The notes beneath the pieces were generated by a model, which saw only the letters and a program-made list of their open reading frames with translations, did no database searches and had not been told where the DNA came from. DNA of 12,569 nucleotides, from assembly GCA_030682755.1 (NCBI GenBank), contig JAUXNR010000362.1, positions 1 to 12,569 on the forward strand, read 5' to 3'. How positions within the stretch are numbered: the stretch's first letter is position 1; each line of letters opens with the position of its first letter. Of the stretch, positions 1 through 7,942 are shown piece by piece. Origin of the DNA: Flavobacterium sp. GTDB lineage: Bacteria; Bacteroidota; Bacteroidia; Flavobacteriales; Flavobacteriaceae. The translations under genes were made by a program, and so were the position numbers.

Positions 1-93
1 ACAGAAAACATGGTAGGTCATAAATTAGGAGAATTTTCACCAACTAGATCTTTTAGAGGTCATGCTGGAGCTAAAAATAAAGGTAAAAAATAA
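1..93 (+). CDS. rpsS: 30S ribosomal protein S19 (uS19), 3' end only
   Basis: The first 30 codons of the window read in frame to a TAA and match the C-terminal third of S19. The run [13 protein letters not shown], followed by SFRGHAG and a lysine-rich end, is the conserved S19 tail. S19 sits in the head of the small subunit, forms a complex with S13 and contacts the A-site region. The start and roughly the first 60 residues lie upstream of the window. It lies 6 nt before rplV, the normal S10-operon order (rpsS-rplV-rpsC). The 5' truncation is a window effect, not a broken gene. Confidence 0.96.
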   Translation, partial: TENMVGHKLGEFSPTRSFRGHAGAKNKGKK

Positions 94-99
94 GAAGTT

Positions 100-510
100 A
101 TGGGAGTTCGTAAAAGAGAAACAGCAGATGCGAGAAAAGAGGCTAATAAGTCTATTGCTTTCGCTAAATTGAATAACTGCCCTACTTCACCTAGAAAAAT
201 GCGTCTAGTTGCAGACTTGGTAAGAGGTCAGAAGGTAGAAAGAGCACTAAATATATTAAGATTTAGTCAAAAAGAAGCTTCAAGAAAGTTAGAGAAATTA
301 TTGTTATCAGCTATTAATAACTGGCAACAAAAAAATGAAGAAGGTAACTTAGAAGAAGCAGCTTTATTTGTAAAAGAGATCAGAGTTGATGGTGGAACGA
401 TGTTGAAAAGACTACGTCCGGCTCCTCAAGGTCGTGCACACAGAATAAGAAAGCGTTCTAATCACGTAACAATCGTGCTTGGGGCTAATAATAACACACA
501 AAGCAATTAA
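100..510 (+). CDS. rplV: 50S ribosomal protein L22 (uL22)
   Basis: The 136-residue product is L22, which binds 23S rRNA and whose extended hairpin lines the peptide exit tunnel. Visible family features are the [14 protein letters not shown] segment near residues 30-43 and the basic hairpin and end ([20 protein letters not shown], about residues 101-120) followed by HVTIVLG. It is longer than the 110-residue E. coli protein because of an N-terminal extension of about 17 residues rich in K, R, E and A, and a short Asn/Gln tail. ATG at 100 is the natural start, 6 nt after the rpsS stop. The sequence just upstream (GAAGTT) is not a Shine-Dalgarno, as expected in Bacteroidota. Confidence 0.98.
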   Translation: MGVRKRETADARKEANKSIAFAKLNNCPTSPRKMRLVADLVRGQKVERALNILRFSQKEASRKLEKLLLSAINNWQQKNEEGNLEEAALFVKEIRVDGGTMLKRLRPAPQGRAHRIRKRSNHVTIVLGANNNTQSN

Positions 511-518
511 TAAGTAAG

Positions 519-1259
519 ATGGGACAAAAGACAAATCCAATAGGAAATAGACTTGGTATCATCAGAGGATGGGACTCTAACTGGTATGGTGGAAATGATT
601 ATGGCGATAAAATTGCCGAAGATTATAAAATCAGAAAGTATATCCATGCTCGTTTATCAAAAGCTAGTGTATCAAAAGTAATCATCGAGAGAACTTTGAA
701 ACTTGTAACCGTTACTATCACTACTGCTAGACCTGGTATCATTATCGGAAAAGGCGGACAAGAGGTAGACAAGTTAAAAGAAGAGCTTAAGAAAATTACA
801 GACAAAGAGGTTCAAATTAACATCTTTGAAATTAAAAGACCTGAATTAGATGCTTATTTGGTTGCAACAAGTATCGCACGTCAAATTGAAAGCCGTATTT
901 CATACAGAAGAGCTATTAAAATGGCTATCGCAGCAGCAATGCGTATGAATGCAGAAGGTATCAAAGTGATGATTTCCGGTCGTTTGAATGGAGCTGAAAT
1001 GGCACGTTCAGAAATGTTCAAAGAAGGTAGAATTCCTCTATCAACTTTCAGAGCTGACATTGATTATGCTTTGGCTGAAGCTCATACTACTTATGGTAGA
1101 ATGGGAATCAAAGTATGGATCATGAAAGGTGAAGTTTATGGAAAAAGAGATCTTTCTCCACTTGTAGGTATGGATAAAAAACAAGCTACAGGAAATAATG
1201 GAAAAGGGAACTTTAACGGAAAACCAAGTGGTAAACCGAACCAACGCAAAAGAAAGTAA
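519..1259 (+). CDS. rpsC: 30S ribosomal protein S3 (uS3)
   Basis: The 246-residue product is S3, on the solvent face of the 30S head at the mRNA entry channel, where it contributes to mRNA helicase activity. The N-terminus [13 protein letters not shown] is the family start. A type-2 KH RNA-binding domain spans about residues 38-107, with its GKGG loop at 77-80. The C-terminal S3 domain follows (about 118-200), with the [12 protein letters not shown] and [10 protein letters not shown] stretches. The last 25 or so residues are a low-complexity Gly/Asn/Lys tail ending in basic residues, probably disordered. The gene begins 8 nt after rplV and leaves a 19-nt gap before rplP. Confidence 0.98.
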   Translation: MGQKTNPIGNRLGIIRGWDSNWYGGNDYGDKIAEDYKIRKYIHARLSKASVSKVIIERTLKLVTVTITTARPGIIIGKGGQEVDKLKEELKKITDKEVQINIFEIKRPELDAYLVATSIARQIESRISYRRAIKMAIAAAMRMNAEGIKVMISGRLNGAEMARSEMFKEGRIPLSTFRADIDYALAEAHTTYGRMGIKVWIMKGEVYGKRDLSPLVGMDKKQATGNNGKGNFNGKPSGKPNQRKRK

Positions 1260-1278
1260 TTTTTTAAATTAAAGAAAA

Positions 1279-1698
1279 ATGTTACAGCCTAAAAGAACAA
1301 AATACCGAAAGGTACAGAAAGGTAGAATGAAAGGCGTTTCTCAAAGAGGGCACGAACTTTCTAACGGAATGTTTGGAATCAAATCTTTGGATTCTGCTTT
1401 CCTGACTTCTCGCCAAATTGAGGCAGCTCGTATCGCTGCTACTCGTTTTATGAAAAGAGAAGGTCAGTTGTGGATCAAAATATTTCCAGATAAACCAATC
1501 ACTAAGAAACCTTTAGAAGTACGTATGGGTAAAGGTAAAGGTGCAGTTGAATATTGGGCTGCCGTTGTTAAACCCGGAAGAATTATGTTTGAAGTAGGAG
1601 GAGTTCCTTTGTCAGTTGCAAAAGAAGCATTACGCTTAGCAGCTCAAAAGCTTCCTGTTAAAACTAAATTCATTGTTGCTAGAGATTTCGAAGCATAA
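1279..1698 (+). CDS. rplP: 50S ribosomal protein L16 (uL16)
   Basis: The 139-residue product is L16, which binds 23S rRNA near the A-site tRNA elbow and the peptidyl-transferase region and is a late-assembly protein. The start [19 protein letters not shown] is the family N-terminus. The second L16 signature, [12 protein letters not shown], is at residues 82-93 and is followed by [13 protein letters not shown]. Length is within a few residues of the E. coli protein (136). It sits between rpsC and rpmC, the standard order. The leader AAAGAAAA before the ATG is A-rich and has no Shine-Dalgarno. Confidence 0.98.
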   Translation: MLQPKRTKYRKVQKGRMKGVSQRGHELSNGMFGIKSLDSAFLTSRQIEAARIAATRFMKREGQLWIKIFPDKPITKKPLEVRMGKGKGAVEYWAAVVKPGRIMFEVGGVPLSVAKEALRLAAQKLPVKTKFIVARDFEA

Positions 1699-1711
1699 TA
1701 TTATATAAATT

Positions 1712-1903
1712 ATGAAACAATCAGAAATTATTAGTCTGTCTACAGCTGAGTTACAAGAACAATTGAGTCAGTTACGTAAAACATACACCGACCTAAAAAT
1801 GGCTCACGCTATATCTCCAATTCAAAATCCTTTGCAGATTAGAAGCGTGAGAAGATCAGTAGCTAGATTGGCAACTGAAATTAGTAAAAGAGAGTTACAA
1901 TAA
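1712..1903 (+). CDS. rpmC: 50S ribosomal protein L29 (uL29)
   Basis: The 63-residue product is L29, a small two-helix protein at the peptide exit tunnel rim, next to L23, where nascent-chain factors dock. It has the family layout: an N-terminal helix with the SxxELxxQLxxLRK pattern, then QNPLQIRSVRRSVARLATE at about 39-57, which is the L29 signature helix. Length is the same as E. coli L29 (63). It begins 13 nt after rplP and ends 17 nt before rpsQ. Confidence 0.97.
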   Translation: MKQSEIISLSTAELQEQLSQLRKTYTDLKMAHAISPIQNPLQIRSVRRSVARLATEISKRELQ

Positions 1904-1920
1904 TTGTATACTGCTGAAAG

Positions 1921-2178
1921 ATGGAAAAAAGAAATTTAAGAAAAGAAAGAGTTGGTGTTGTTACTAGCAACAAAATGGAAAAATCCATTGTTGTTTCTGA
2001 AACAAGAAAAGTAAAACACCCATTATACGGTAAGTTCGTGTTAAAAACTAAGAAATATGTTGCACACGACGAAACAAACGACTGTAACATTGGAGATACT
2101 GTAAAGATCATGGAAACAAGACCTTTATCAAAATCAAAATGTTGGAGATTAGTTGAAATCATTGAAAGAGCGAAATAA
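1921..2178 (+). CDS. rpsQ: 30S ribosomal protein S17 (uS17)
   Basis: The 85-residue product is S17, an OB-fold primary binder of 16S rRNA needed early in 30S assembly. The start [20 protein letters not shown] is the conserved first strand pair, and the S17 signature [13 protein letters not shown] lies at residues 58-70. Length matches the family (84 in E. coli). It closes the S10-type block, and rplN follows after only 2 nt, so the S10 and spc blocks are fused here without any gap. The leader CTGCTGAAAG has no clear Shine-Dalgarno. Confidence 0.98.
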   Translation: MEKRNLRKERVGVVTSNKMEKSIVVSETRKVKHPLYGKFVLKTKKYVAHDETNDCNIGDTVKIMETRPLSKSKCWRLVEIIERAK

Positions 2179-2180
2179 TT

Positions 2181-2549
2181 ATGGTACAACAAGAATCAAG
2201 ATTAAAAGTAGCAGACAACACAGGAGCAAAAGAAGTTTTGACTATCCGTGTTTTAGGAGGAACGAAACGTCGTTATGCCTCTGTTGGAGATAAAATTGTA
2301 GTGTCAATTAAAGACGCAACACCAAATGGAAACGTAAAAAAAGGTGCTGTATCCACTGCAGTTGTTGTACGAACCAAAAAAGAAGTGAGAAGAGCTGATG
2401 GATCTTACATTCGTTTTGACGATAACGCTTGCGTATTGTTAAACGCTGCAGGAGAAATGAGAGGAACTCGTGTTTTTGGTCCGGTTGCCAGAGAACTTCG
2501 TGAAAAACAATTCATGAAAATTGTATCATTAGCACCTGAAGTGCTTTAA
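2181..2549 (+). CDS. rplN: 50S ribosomal protein L14 (uL14)
   Basis: The 122-residue product is L14, a beta-barrel protein at the subunit interface that forms bridges with 16S rRNA and pairs with L19; the silencing factor RsfS docks on it. The start [19 protein letters not shown] is the highly conserved family N-terminus. The L14 signature runs from about residue 60 ([10 protein letters not shown], then [16 protein letters not shown]). Length is within one residue of E. coli (123). Only 2 nt separate it from rpsQ, so translational coupling is likely. Confidence 0.98.
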
Positions 2550-2560
2550 TTCGATTAATG

Positions 2561-2875
2561 ATGACAAAGTTAAAAATTAAAACTGGAGACGTAGTAAGAG
2601 TTATTGCAGGTGACCATAAAGGTACTGAAGGTAAAGTTTTACGTGTTTTCCGTGATGCAAATAAAGCGATTGTTGAAGGTACAAACATGGTTTCAGTTCA
2701 CACTAAACCAAGTGCAAAAAACCCTCAAGGTGGAATCGTAAAGAAAGAAGCTCCTATTCAAATTTCAAATTTATCTTTGATTGACCCAAAGTCAAAAAAA
2801 GTTACTAAAGTTGGAATCAAAGTTGAAGGAGATAAGAAAGTAAGATTTTCAAAAAAATCTAATCAAGTATTATAG
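2561..2875 (+). CDS. rplX: 50S ribosomal protein L24 (uL24)
   Basis: The 104-residue product is L24, an assembly-initiator protein that binds the 5' domain of 23S rRNA near the tunnel exit. A KOW motif occupies about residues 7-34 ([20 protein letters not shown]). It is followed by the conserved [18 protein letters not shown] segment. Two ATGs stand in tandem at 2558 and 2561. I chose the second because related proteins, as I recall them, begin with a single Met before KLKIK; the first would add one residue. The stop is TAG, whereas almost all neighbours use TAA, and the rplE start lies 2 nt after it. Confidence 0.96.
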   Translation: MTKLKIKTGDVVRVIAGDHKGTEGKVLRVFRDANKAIVEGTNMVSVHTKPSAKNPQGGIVKKEAPIQISNLSLIDPKSKKVTKVGIKVEGDKKVRFSKKSNQVL

Positions 2876-2877
2876 TG

Positions 2878-3429
2878 ATGGCTTATACACCTAGACTAAA
2901 AGAAGAATATAAAAGCAGAGTTATTGCTGCTTTGAAAGAAGAGTACGGTTACAAAAATGTAATGCAAGTTCCTAAATTGGAAAAAATTGTAGTAAGCCGT
3001 GGAGTTGGAGCTGCTGTATCTGATAAAAAATTAGTTGATTATGCAGTTGATGAATTAACTAAAATTACAGGGCAAAAAGCAGTATCCACAATTTCTAAAA
3101 AAGACGTTGCGTCTTTTAAATTAAGAAAAGGAATGCCAATTGGTGCCAAAGTAACTCTACGTGGAGAGAGAATGTATGAATTCTTAGACAGATTGATTAC
3201 ATCTTCATTGCCACGTGTTAGAGATTTCGGTGGTATTAAAGCAACTGGTTTTGACGGAAGAGGTAACTATAATCTTGGTGTACTTGAACAAATCATTTTC
3301 CCTGAAATTGATATTGATAAAGTAAACAAAATATCAGGTATGGATATTACCTTTGTAACTTCTGCTAAAACAGATAAAGAAGCAAAATCATTATTGTCAG
3401 AACTAGGTTTACCTTTTAAAAAGAATTAA
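2878..3429 (+). CDS. rplE: 50S ribosomal protein L5 (uL5)
   Basis: The 183-residue product is L5, which binds 5S rRNA in the central protuberance and contacts P-site tRNA. It shows the family core [20 protein letters not shown] (about residues 52-71) followed by [17 protein letters not shown], and the late [13 protein letters not shown] segment. A GTG at 2875 is in frame and overlaps the last base of the rplX stop. I prefer the ATG immediately after it (2878), because the family N-terminus is [11 protein letters not shown]. The 2-nt spacing to rplX strongly suggests coupled translation. Confidence 0.97.
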   Translation: MAYTPRLKEEYKSRVIAALKEEYGYKNVMQVPKLEKIVVSRGVGAAVSDKKLVDYAVDELTKITGQKAVSTISKKDVASFKLRKGMPIGAKVTLRGERMYEFLDRLITSSLPRVRDFGGIKATGFDGRGNYNLGVLEQIIFPEIDIDKVNKISGMDITFVTSAKTDKEAKSLLSELGLPFKKN

Positions 3430-3432
3430 GAT

Positions 3433-3702
3433 ATGGCTAAAGAATCAATGAAAGCCCGTGAGGTTAAGAGACAAAAAACGGTAGCAAAGTATGCTGAAAA
3501 ACGTAAAGCTTTATTAGAAGCAGGCGATTATGAAGGCTTACAAAAATTACCTAAAAATGCCTCTCCAGTACGTTTACACAATCGTTGTAAATTAACAGGA
3601 AGACCTAGAGGGTATATGCGTCAATTCGGTCTTTCACGTGTAACATTCCGTGAAATGGCTAACCAAGGATTAATTCCAGGTGTAAAGAAAGCTAGCTGGT
3701 AG
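3433..3702 (+). CDS. rpsN: 30S ribosomal protein S14 (uS14), zinc-free form
   Basis: The 89-residue product is S14, in the 30S head near S3 and S10. It is the longer, zinc-independent type: it has only one cysteine (Cys52, in [14 protein letters not shown]) and no paired CxxC ribbon. The signature continues as [10 protein letters not shown], and the C-terminus VKKASW is conserved. The start [15 protein letters not shown] fits the family. It begins 3 nt after rplE. The stop is TAG, and after it comes the largest gap inside the cluster (141 nt), which is structured. Confidence 0.97.
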   Translation: MAKESMKAREVKRQKTVAKYAEKRKALLEAGDYEGLQKLPKNASPVRLHNRCKLTGRPRGYMRQFGLSRVTFREMANQGLIPGVKKASW

Positions 3703-3717
3703 TTAGTTTATTTCAGC

Positions 3718-3823
3718 AGATAATTGTACATTTGCCAGCTTTTAGCAGGTAGCGTACAATTATCTACTTTAAAAAAATGTGTTTAATGGTTTCAGGTTCA
3801 GCGGAATAGTTCCTCTGAAAACC
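3718..3823 (+). promoter_or_regulatory. Structured rpsN-rpsH intergenic RNA, candidate rpsH leader
   Basis: Seen: two consecutive hairpins. Hairpin 1 has a perfect 12-bp arm (3718-3729 with 3754-3765, AGATAATTGTAC). Inside it are a 3/2-nt internal loop, a 4-bp helix with one G-U pair (3733-3736/3748-3751), an A-A mismatch, a 3-bp helix and a TTT loop. Hairpin 2 pairs GGTTTCAG (3788-3795) with 3815-3823 across one bulged A, and contains an inner GGAA/TTCC helix (3803-3806/3810-3813). No U-tract follows hairpin 1, so it does not look like a terminator. Inference: a cis-acting leader for the S8-to-SecY segment. I could not find the E. coli S8-site core bases in it. Confidence 0.6.
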
Positions 3824-3843
3824 GTCGCCAAAATTTTATAAAT

Positions 3844-4242
3844 ATGTATACAGATCCTATTGCAGATTATCTAACAAGAGTTAGAAATGCAGTGAAAGCA
3901 AATCACAAAGTGGTTGAGATTCCAGCATCGAAACTTAAAAAAGAAATCACAAAAATTTTATTCGATCAAGGATATATTTTAAGTTACAAGTTTGATGACA
4001 GTGGCGTTCAAGGCTCAATCAAAATTGCTTTGAAGTATGATAAAGATACAAAAGAGCCGGTAATTAGAGATATCCAAAGAATTAGTAAACCAGGTTTACG
4101 TAAATATGCAGGTTCTTCTAACTTGCCAAGAATCTTAAACGGTTTAGGAATTGCTATTGTTTCAACTTCAAGAGGAGTTATGACAGGAAAACAAGCTAAA
4201 CAGTTAAATGTTGGTGGAGAAGTAATTTGTTACGTATACTAA
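3844..4242 (+). CDS. rpsH: 30S ribosomal protein S8 (uS8)
   Basis: The 132-residue product is S8, a primary 16S rRNA binder (helix 21) in the central domain. In E. coli it is also the translational repressor of the spc operon. The start MYTDPIADYLTRVRNA is the conserved family N-terminus. The S8 signature GIAIVSTSRGVMTGKQAK runs at about 106-123, ending in GGEVICYVY. Length agrees with the family (about 130). The gene follows a 141-nt structured spacer; its own start context, AAAATTTTATAAAT, is AT-rich and lies outside the predicted hairpins. Confidence 0.98.
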   Translation: MYTDPIADYLTRVRNAVKANHKVVEIPASKLKKEITKILFDQGYILSYKFDDSGVQGSIKIALKYDKDTKEPVIRDIQRISKPGLRKYAGSSNLPRILNGLGIAIVSTSRGVMTGKQAKQLNVGGEVICYVY

Positions 4243-4255
4243 AAAAAGCTAAAAG

Positions 4256-4798
4256 ATGTCAAGAATAGGTAAAAATCCAGTTGCAATCCCGGCAGGAGTT
4301 ACTGTTGAAGTAGCAAATAATGTGATTACAGTTAAAGGAAAATTAGGTCAACTTACACAAGAATACTCAGATGTTGAAGTGAAAGTTGAAGAAGGTCAAG
4401 TATTAGTTGAGCGATCATCAGATCACAAAGACCAAAGATCGAAACACGGTTTATACCGTTCATTAATCAACAACATGATTAATGGCGTATCTACAGGTTT
4501 TACGAAGGAATTAGAGTTAGTTGGTGTGGGTTACAGAGCATCTAATCAAGGTCAAAAATTAGATCTTGCTTTAGGTTTTTCTCACAATATCGTTTTAGAA
4601 ATCGCTCCGGAAGTAGTTTTGGAAACAGTTTCAGAAAAAGGTAAAAACCCAATCGTGAAATTAACATCATATGACAAACAACTTTTAGGTCAAGTTGCCG
4701 CTAAAATTAGAGGTTTCAGAAAACCAGAACCTTACAAAGGAAAAGGTGTTAAGTTTGTTGGAGAAGTATTAAGAAGAAAAGCAGGTAAATCAGCTTAA
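4256..4798 (+). CDS. rplF: 50S ribosomal protein L6 (uL6)
   Basis: The 180-residue product is L6, located near the sarcin-ricin loop and the factor-binding site. It has the two tandem repeats of the family (about residues 1-82 and 83-180). The start MSRIGKNPVAIPAGV and the bacterial L6 signature PEPYKGKGV at 157-165 are both present, followed by the basic end RRKAGKSA. Length is close to E. coli (177). It begins 13 nt after rpsH behind an A-rich leader (AAAAAAGCTAAAAG). Confidence 0.98.
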   Translation: MSRIGKNPVAIPAGVTVEVANNVITVKGKLGQLTQEYSDVEVKVEEGQVLVERSSDHKDQRSKHGLYRSLINNMINGVSTGFTKELELVGVGYRASNQGQKLDLALGFSHNIVLEIAPEVVLETVSEKGKNPIVKLTSYDKQLLGQVAAKIRGFRKPEPYKGKGVKFVGEVLRRKAGKSA

Positions 4799-4810
4799 AA
4801 AAATAAGATT

Positions 4811-5164
4811 ATGTCATTAACAAAATCTGATAGAAGACAAAGAATCAAATTCAGAATTAGAAAAATTGTTGTCGGAACAACCGCAAAACCAAGACTTTCT
4901 GTATTCAGAAGTAACAAAGAAATCTATGCTCAACTTATTGATGATGCAAACGGTACAACTTTGTTAGCAGCTTCTTCAAGAGATAAAGAAGTAGATTCTA
5001 AAGGTACTAATGTTGAAAAAGCTACTGCAGTTGGAAAACTTGTAGCAGAAAGAGCATTAAAAGCTGGGATAGAAAATGTAACTTTCGATAGAGGAGGTTA
5101 TTTATATCACGGAAGAGTAAAATCATTAGCCGAAGGTGCAAGAGCTGCCGGACTTAAATTCTAA
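4811..5164 (+). CDS. rplR: 50S ribosomal protein L18 (uL18)
   Basis: The 117-residue product is L18, which with L5 and L25-type proteins anchors 5S rRNA in the central protuberance. It has the basic N-terminal region with [12 protein letters not shown], the [20 protein letters not shown] segment (about residues 26-45) and the C-terminal family end [16 protein letters not shown], then AAGLKF. Length equals the E. coli protein. It sits 12 nt after rplF and 6 nt before rpsE, the standard order. Confidence 0.98.
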   Translation: MSLTKSDRRQRIKFRIRKIVVGTTAKPRLSVFRSNKEIYAQLIDDANGTTLLAASSRDKEVDSKGTNVEKATAVGKLVAERALKAGIENVTFDRGGYLYHGRVKSLAEGARAAGLKF

Positions 5165-5170
5165 GAAAAT

Positions 5171-5695
5171 ATGTATCAGAATTATAAAAACGTAGAACTA
5201 GTTAAGCCTAGTGGTCTTGAATTAAAAGATCGTTTGGTTAGTGTAAATCGTGTTACCAAAGTAACAAAGGGTGGTAGAGCTTTTGGCTTCTCTGCAATTG
5301 TTGTTGTAGGTGATGAAAACGGAGTAGTAGGTCACGGACTAGGAAAATCTAAAGATGTATCAGAAGCTATTGCAAAAGCAGTGGAAGATGCAAAGAAAAA
5401 TTTAGTAAAAATTCCTTTAAGTGGTCAATCAGTTCCTCACGAACAAAAAGGTAAATTTGGTGGAGCTCGTGTATTCTTAATGCCTGCATCTCACGGTACA
5501 GGAGTTATTGCTGGTGGTGCTGTTCGTTCAGTGCTTGAATCAGTAGGAATTCATGATGTATTATCAAAATCTCAAGGATCTTCAAACCCACACAATGTGG
5601 TAAAAGCTACTTTTGATGCATTATTGCAAATGAGAAGTGCTTATACTGTTGCAAAACAAAGAGGAGTATCTTTAGAGAAAGTATTTAAAGGTTAA
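5171..5695 (+). CDS. rpsE: 30S ribosomal protein S5 (uS5)
   Basis: The 174-residue product is S5, which lies at the mRNA entry channel with S3 and S4 and influences decoding fidelity. The N-terminal double-stranded RNA-binding-type domain begins near residue 19 ([18 protein letters not shown]) and carries the S5 signature at about 35-59 ([13 protein letters not shown], then GHGLGK). The C-terminal domain holds [15 protein letters not shown] and [14 protein letters not shown]. Length is close to E. coli (167). The start at 5171 is 6 nt after rplR, and the conserved body begins about 10 residues in. Confidence 0.98.
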   Translation: MYQNYKNVELVKPSGLELKDRLVSVNRVTKVTKGGRAFGFSAIVVVGDENGVVGHGLGKSKDVSEAIAKAVEDAKKNLVKIPLSGQSVPHEQKGKFGGARVFLMPASHGTGVIAGGAVRSVLESVGIHDVLSKSQGSSNPHNVVKATFDALLQMRSAYTVAKQRGVSLEKVFKG

Positions 5696-5707
5696 TTCAA
5701 GGAAATT

Positions 5708-5890
5708 ATGGCAAAAATTAAAGTAAAACAAGTAACAAGCAAAATCAATTGTCCTCAAACACAAAAGAGAACATTGGAAGCTTTAGGATTACGTAAGTTA
5801 GGTCAAGTTGTAGAACATGATGCAACTCCTGCTATCCTTGGAATGGTAAATAAAGTTCAACACTTAGTTTCTGTTGAAGAAACTAAATAA
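5708..5890 (+). CDS. rpmD: 50S ribosomal protein L30 (uL30)
   Basis: The 60-residue product is L30, a small globular 50S protein that binds 23S rRNA helices. The start MAKIKVKQVTSKINC and the family block LEALGLRKLGQVVEHDATP (about residues 23-41), then MVNKVQHLV, identify it. The length is normal for the short bacterial type. A weak purine run AAGGAA ends four bases before the ATG, the closest thing to a Shine-Dalgarno in this cluster, but too close to the start to be convincing. It lies 12 nt after rpsE and 11 nt before rplO. Confidence 0.97.
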   Translation: MAKIKVKQVTSKINCPQTQKRTLEALGLRKLGQVVEHDATPAILGMVNKVQHLVSVEETK

Positions 5891-5901
5891 CACAATTCAT
5901 T

Positions 5902-6354
5902 ATGAATTTAAGTAACTTACAACCTGCTGAAGGTTCAACACACAATCAAAATAAAAGATTAGGTAGAGGAGAAGGTTCTGGAAAAGGTGGTACTGCATCT
6001 CGTGGTCACAAAGGAGCAAAATCTCGTTCTGGTTATTCTAAAAAGATTGGATTTGAAGGTGGACAAATGCCACTTCAAAGACGTGTACCAAAGTTTGGTT
6101 TTAAAAATATCAATAGAGTAGATTATCAAGGTGTAAATCTTGATACCCTTCAAGCTTTGGTAGATAACGGAATTGTTACTGATACAGTTGATTTTTCTGT
6201 ATTAGTTGCAAACAGATTAGCTACTAAAAATGAATTAGTAAAAGTTTTAGGAAGAGGAGAACTTAAAACAAAATTAAAAGTAACCGCTCATAAATTTACT
6301 GCAACTGCAAAAGCCGCTATTGAAGCTGCTGGTGGAGAAGCTGTAACTTTATAA
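5902..6354 (+). CDS. rplO: 50S ribosomal protein L15 (uL15)
   Basis: The 150-residue product is L15, a late-binding 50S protein with a long basic extension that threads into 23S rRNA. The Gly/Arg/Lys-rich N-terminal half (KRLGRGEGSGKGGTASRGHK at about 19-38, then FEGGQMPLQRRVPKFGF) is typical. The C-terminal globular domain carries the L15 signature starting KVLGRGELK, with TAHKFTATAKAAIEAAGG near the end. The start MNLSNLQPAEGS matches the family. It is followed 11 nt later by the preferred start of secY. Confidence 0.98.
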   Translation: MNLSNLQPAEGSTHNQNKRLGRGEGSGKGGTASRGHKGAKSRSGYSKKIGFEGGQMPLQRRVPKFGFKNINRVDYQGVNLDTLQALVDNGIVTDTVDFSVLVANRLATKNELVKVLGRGELKTKLKVTAHKFTATAKAAIEAAGGEAVTL

Positions 6355-6365
6355 TTTTCTTGTAT

Positions 6366-7712
6366 ATGAAGAAATTTTTTGATACACTCGCTAACGTTTG
6401 GAAAATTGAAGAACTGAAAAACAGAATTTTAGTTACTTTAGGTTTACTTTTAGTTTATCGATTTGGTGCACAAGTAACATTACCAGGTATTGATGCCACA
6501 AAATTGGCAAGTTTGGCAGATCAAACTTCTCAAGGAATTGGTGGATTATTGGATATGTTTACGGGTGGTGCTTTTTCTCAAGCGTCCGTGTTTGCTTTAG
6601 GAATCATGCCTTACATTTCTGCATCGATTGTGGTTCAGTTAATGGGTATTGCAGTTCCGTACTTACAAAAATTGCAAAAAGATGGTGAGAGTGGAAGAAA
6701 AAAGATTAATCAAATTACACGTTGGTTAACAATTGCAATAACACTTGTTCAAGGTCCAGGTTATATCTATAACTTATACAGAACATTACCACCAGATGCA
6801 TTTTTACTTGGATTTAATTCTTTTTCATTCTTGTTTTCTTCAGTGATTATTTTAGTAACCGGAACAATATTTGCAATGTGGTTGGGTGAAAAAATTACTG
6901 ATAAAGGAATTGGAAACGGAATTTCATTATTGATTATGGTTGGTATTATTGCCAGATTACCACAATCATTTATCCAAGAAATTACCTCTACGTTGACGCA
7001 AGGAAATGGCGGACCTGTACTTTTAGTATTTGAAATAATACTTTGGTTATTGGTTATTATTGCTTGTATCTTGTTAGTAATGGCTGTGAGAAAGATACCT
7101 GTTCAATATGCTCGAAGAACAACTTCAGGTGATTTTGAACAAGATATGATGGGAGGAAACAGACAGTTTATTCCCTTAAAATTGAATGCTTCTGGAGTTA
7201 TGCCAATCATTTTTGCTCAAGCAATTATGTTTATACCGGCAGCAGTTGCAGGATTATCAGATTCAGAGACTGCTCAAAGTATTACTGGTCAATTCAGTAA
7301 CATGTTTGGATTAGCGTATAATATTGTATTTGCAACATTAATAGTTGTATTCACCTATTTTTATACTGCAATCACAGTCCCAACAAACAAAATGGCAGAT
7401 GATTTAAAAAGAAGTGGAGGATTTATTCCAGGTATCAGACCAGGAGTAGAAACTTCAGATTTCTTAGATAAAGTGATGTCTTTAATTACTTTCCCAGGTT
7501 CATTGTTTTTAGCTTTAATCGCTGTGTTCCCAGCAATTGTTGTAAACTTAATGAATGTTCAACCTAACTGGGGTATGTTTTTTGGAGGTACATCATTGTT
7601 AATTATGGTTGGGGTTGCAATTGATACAATTCAACAAATCAATTCATACTTGTTGAACAGACATTATGATGGTTTAATGAAAAGTGGCAAAAATAGAAAA
7701 GCAGTAGCTTAA
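6366..7712 (+). CDS. secY: Protein translocase subunit SecY
   Basis: The 448-residue product is SecY, the channel-forming subunit of the SecYEG translocon in the inner membrane. About ten hydrophobic helices are visible, the first at about residues 20-40. The plug region (about 50-70) precedes helix 2 with [18 protein letters not shown] (77-94). The cytosolic loop [15 protein letters not shown] (99-113) and [17 protein letters not shown] (174-190) are SecY signatures, as is [14 protein letters not shown] (347-360), on the ribosome/SecA-facing loop. An in-frame TTG at 6360 would add two residues; I chose ATG 6366 because the family starts MKKF. Its place after rplO is the usual one. Confidence 0.97.
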   Translation: MKKFFDTLANVWKIEELKNRILVTLGLLLVYRFGAQVTLPGIDATKLASLADQTSQGIGGLLDMFTGGAFSQASVFALGIMPYISASIVVQLMGIAVPYLQKLQKDGESGRKKINQITRWLTIAITLVQGPGYIYNLYRTLPPDAFLLGFNSFSFLFSSVIILVTGTIFAMWLGEKITDKGIGNGISLLIMVGIIARLPQSFIQEITSTLTQGNGGPVLLVFEIILWLLVIIACILLVMAVRKIPVQYARRTTSGDFEQDMMGGNRQFIPLKLNASGVMPIIFAQAIMFIPAAVAGLSDSETAQSITGQFSNMFGLAYNIVFATLIVVFTYFYTAITVPTNKMADDLKRSGGFIPGIRPGVETSDFLDKVMSLITFPGSLFLALIAVFPAIVVNLMNVQPNWGMFFGGTSLLIMVGVAIDTIQQINSYLLNRHYDGLMKSGKNRKAVA

Positions 7713-7714
7713 TT

Positions 7715-7930
7715 ATGGCAAAACAATCAGCAATAGAACAAGACGGAAGCATTATTGAAGCATTATCAAATGCAATGTTTCGCGTAGAGTTAGAAAACGG
7801 TCACGTTGTTATTGCTCATATTTCAGGAAAAATGCGTATGCATTACATCAAGTTATTACCAGGTGATAAAGTGAAACTGGAAATGAGTCCTTACGACTTG
7901 TCCAAAGCAAGAATTACTTACAGATATTAA
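7715..7930 (+). CDS. infA: Translation initiation factor IF-1
   Basis: The 71-residue product is IF-1, a single OB-fold (S1-like) protein that occupies the 30S A site during initiation. The core [20 protein letters not shown] (residues 21-40), [18 protein letters not shown] (50-67) and the aromatic end TYRY are diagnostic. Length is one residue shorter than E. coli. It follows secY after only 2 nt. In Bacillus adk and map lie in this interval, and both are missing here. Confidence 0.98.
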   Translation: MAKQSAIEQDGSIIEALSNAMFRVELENGHVVIAHISGKMRMHYIKLLPGDKVKLEMSPYDLSKARITYRY

Positions 7931-7942
7931 AGCTTATTCAAA

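Noticed and set aside
1881..2192. A 103-codon minus-strand frame opposite rpsQ.
   Set aside because: It lies antisense to a clear S17 gene, and its Phe/Leu/Ser-rich composition is typical of reversed AT-rich coding sequence.
2875..2877. GTG as an alternative rplE start overlapping the rplX stop.
   Set aside because: It adds only one residue before the ATG at 2878, and the family N-terminus is MAYTP.
3718..3765. The 12-bp inverted repeat before rpsH as an intrinsic terminator.
   Set aside because: Only a short TTT and then an A-run follow it on the + strand, and the minus strand also lacks a U-tract; genes continue in the same direction.
5699..5704. AAGGAA before rpmD as a true Shine-Dalgarno.
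   Set aside because: It ends only four bases before the ATG, and no other start in the cluster has such a motif; a chance purine run is more likely.
6360..6365. TTG as the secY start.
   Set aside because: It would add only Met-Tyr before MKKFF, the usual N-terminus in relatives; an ATG is available at 6366.
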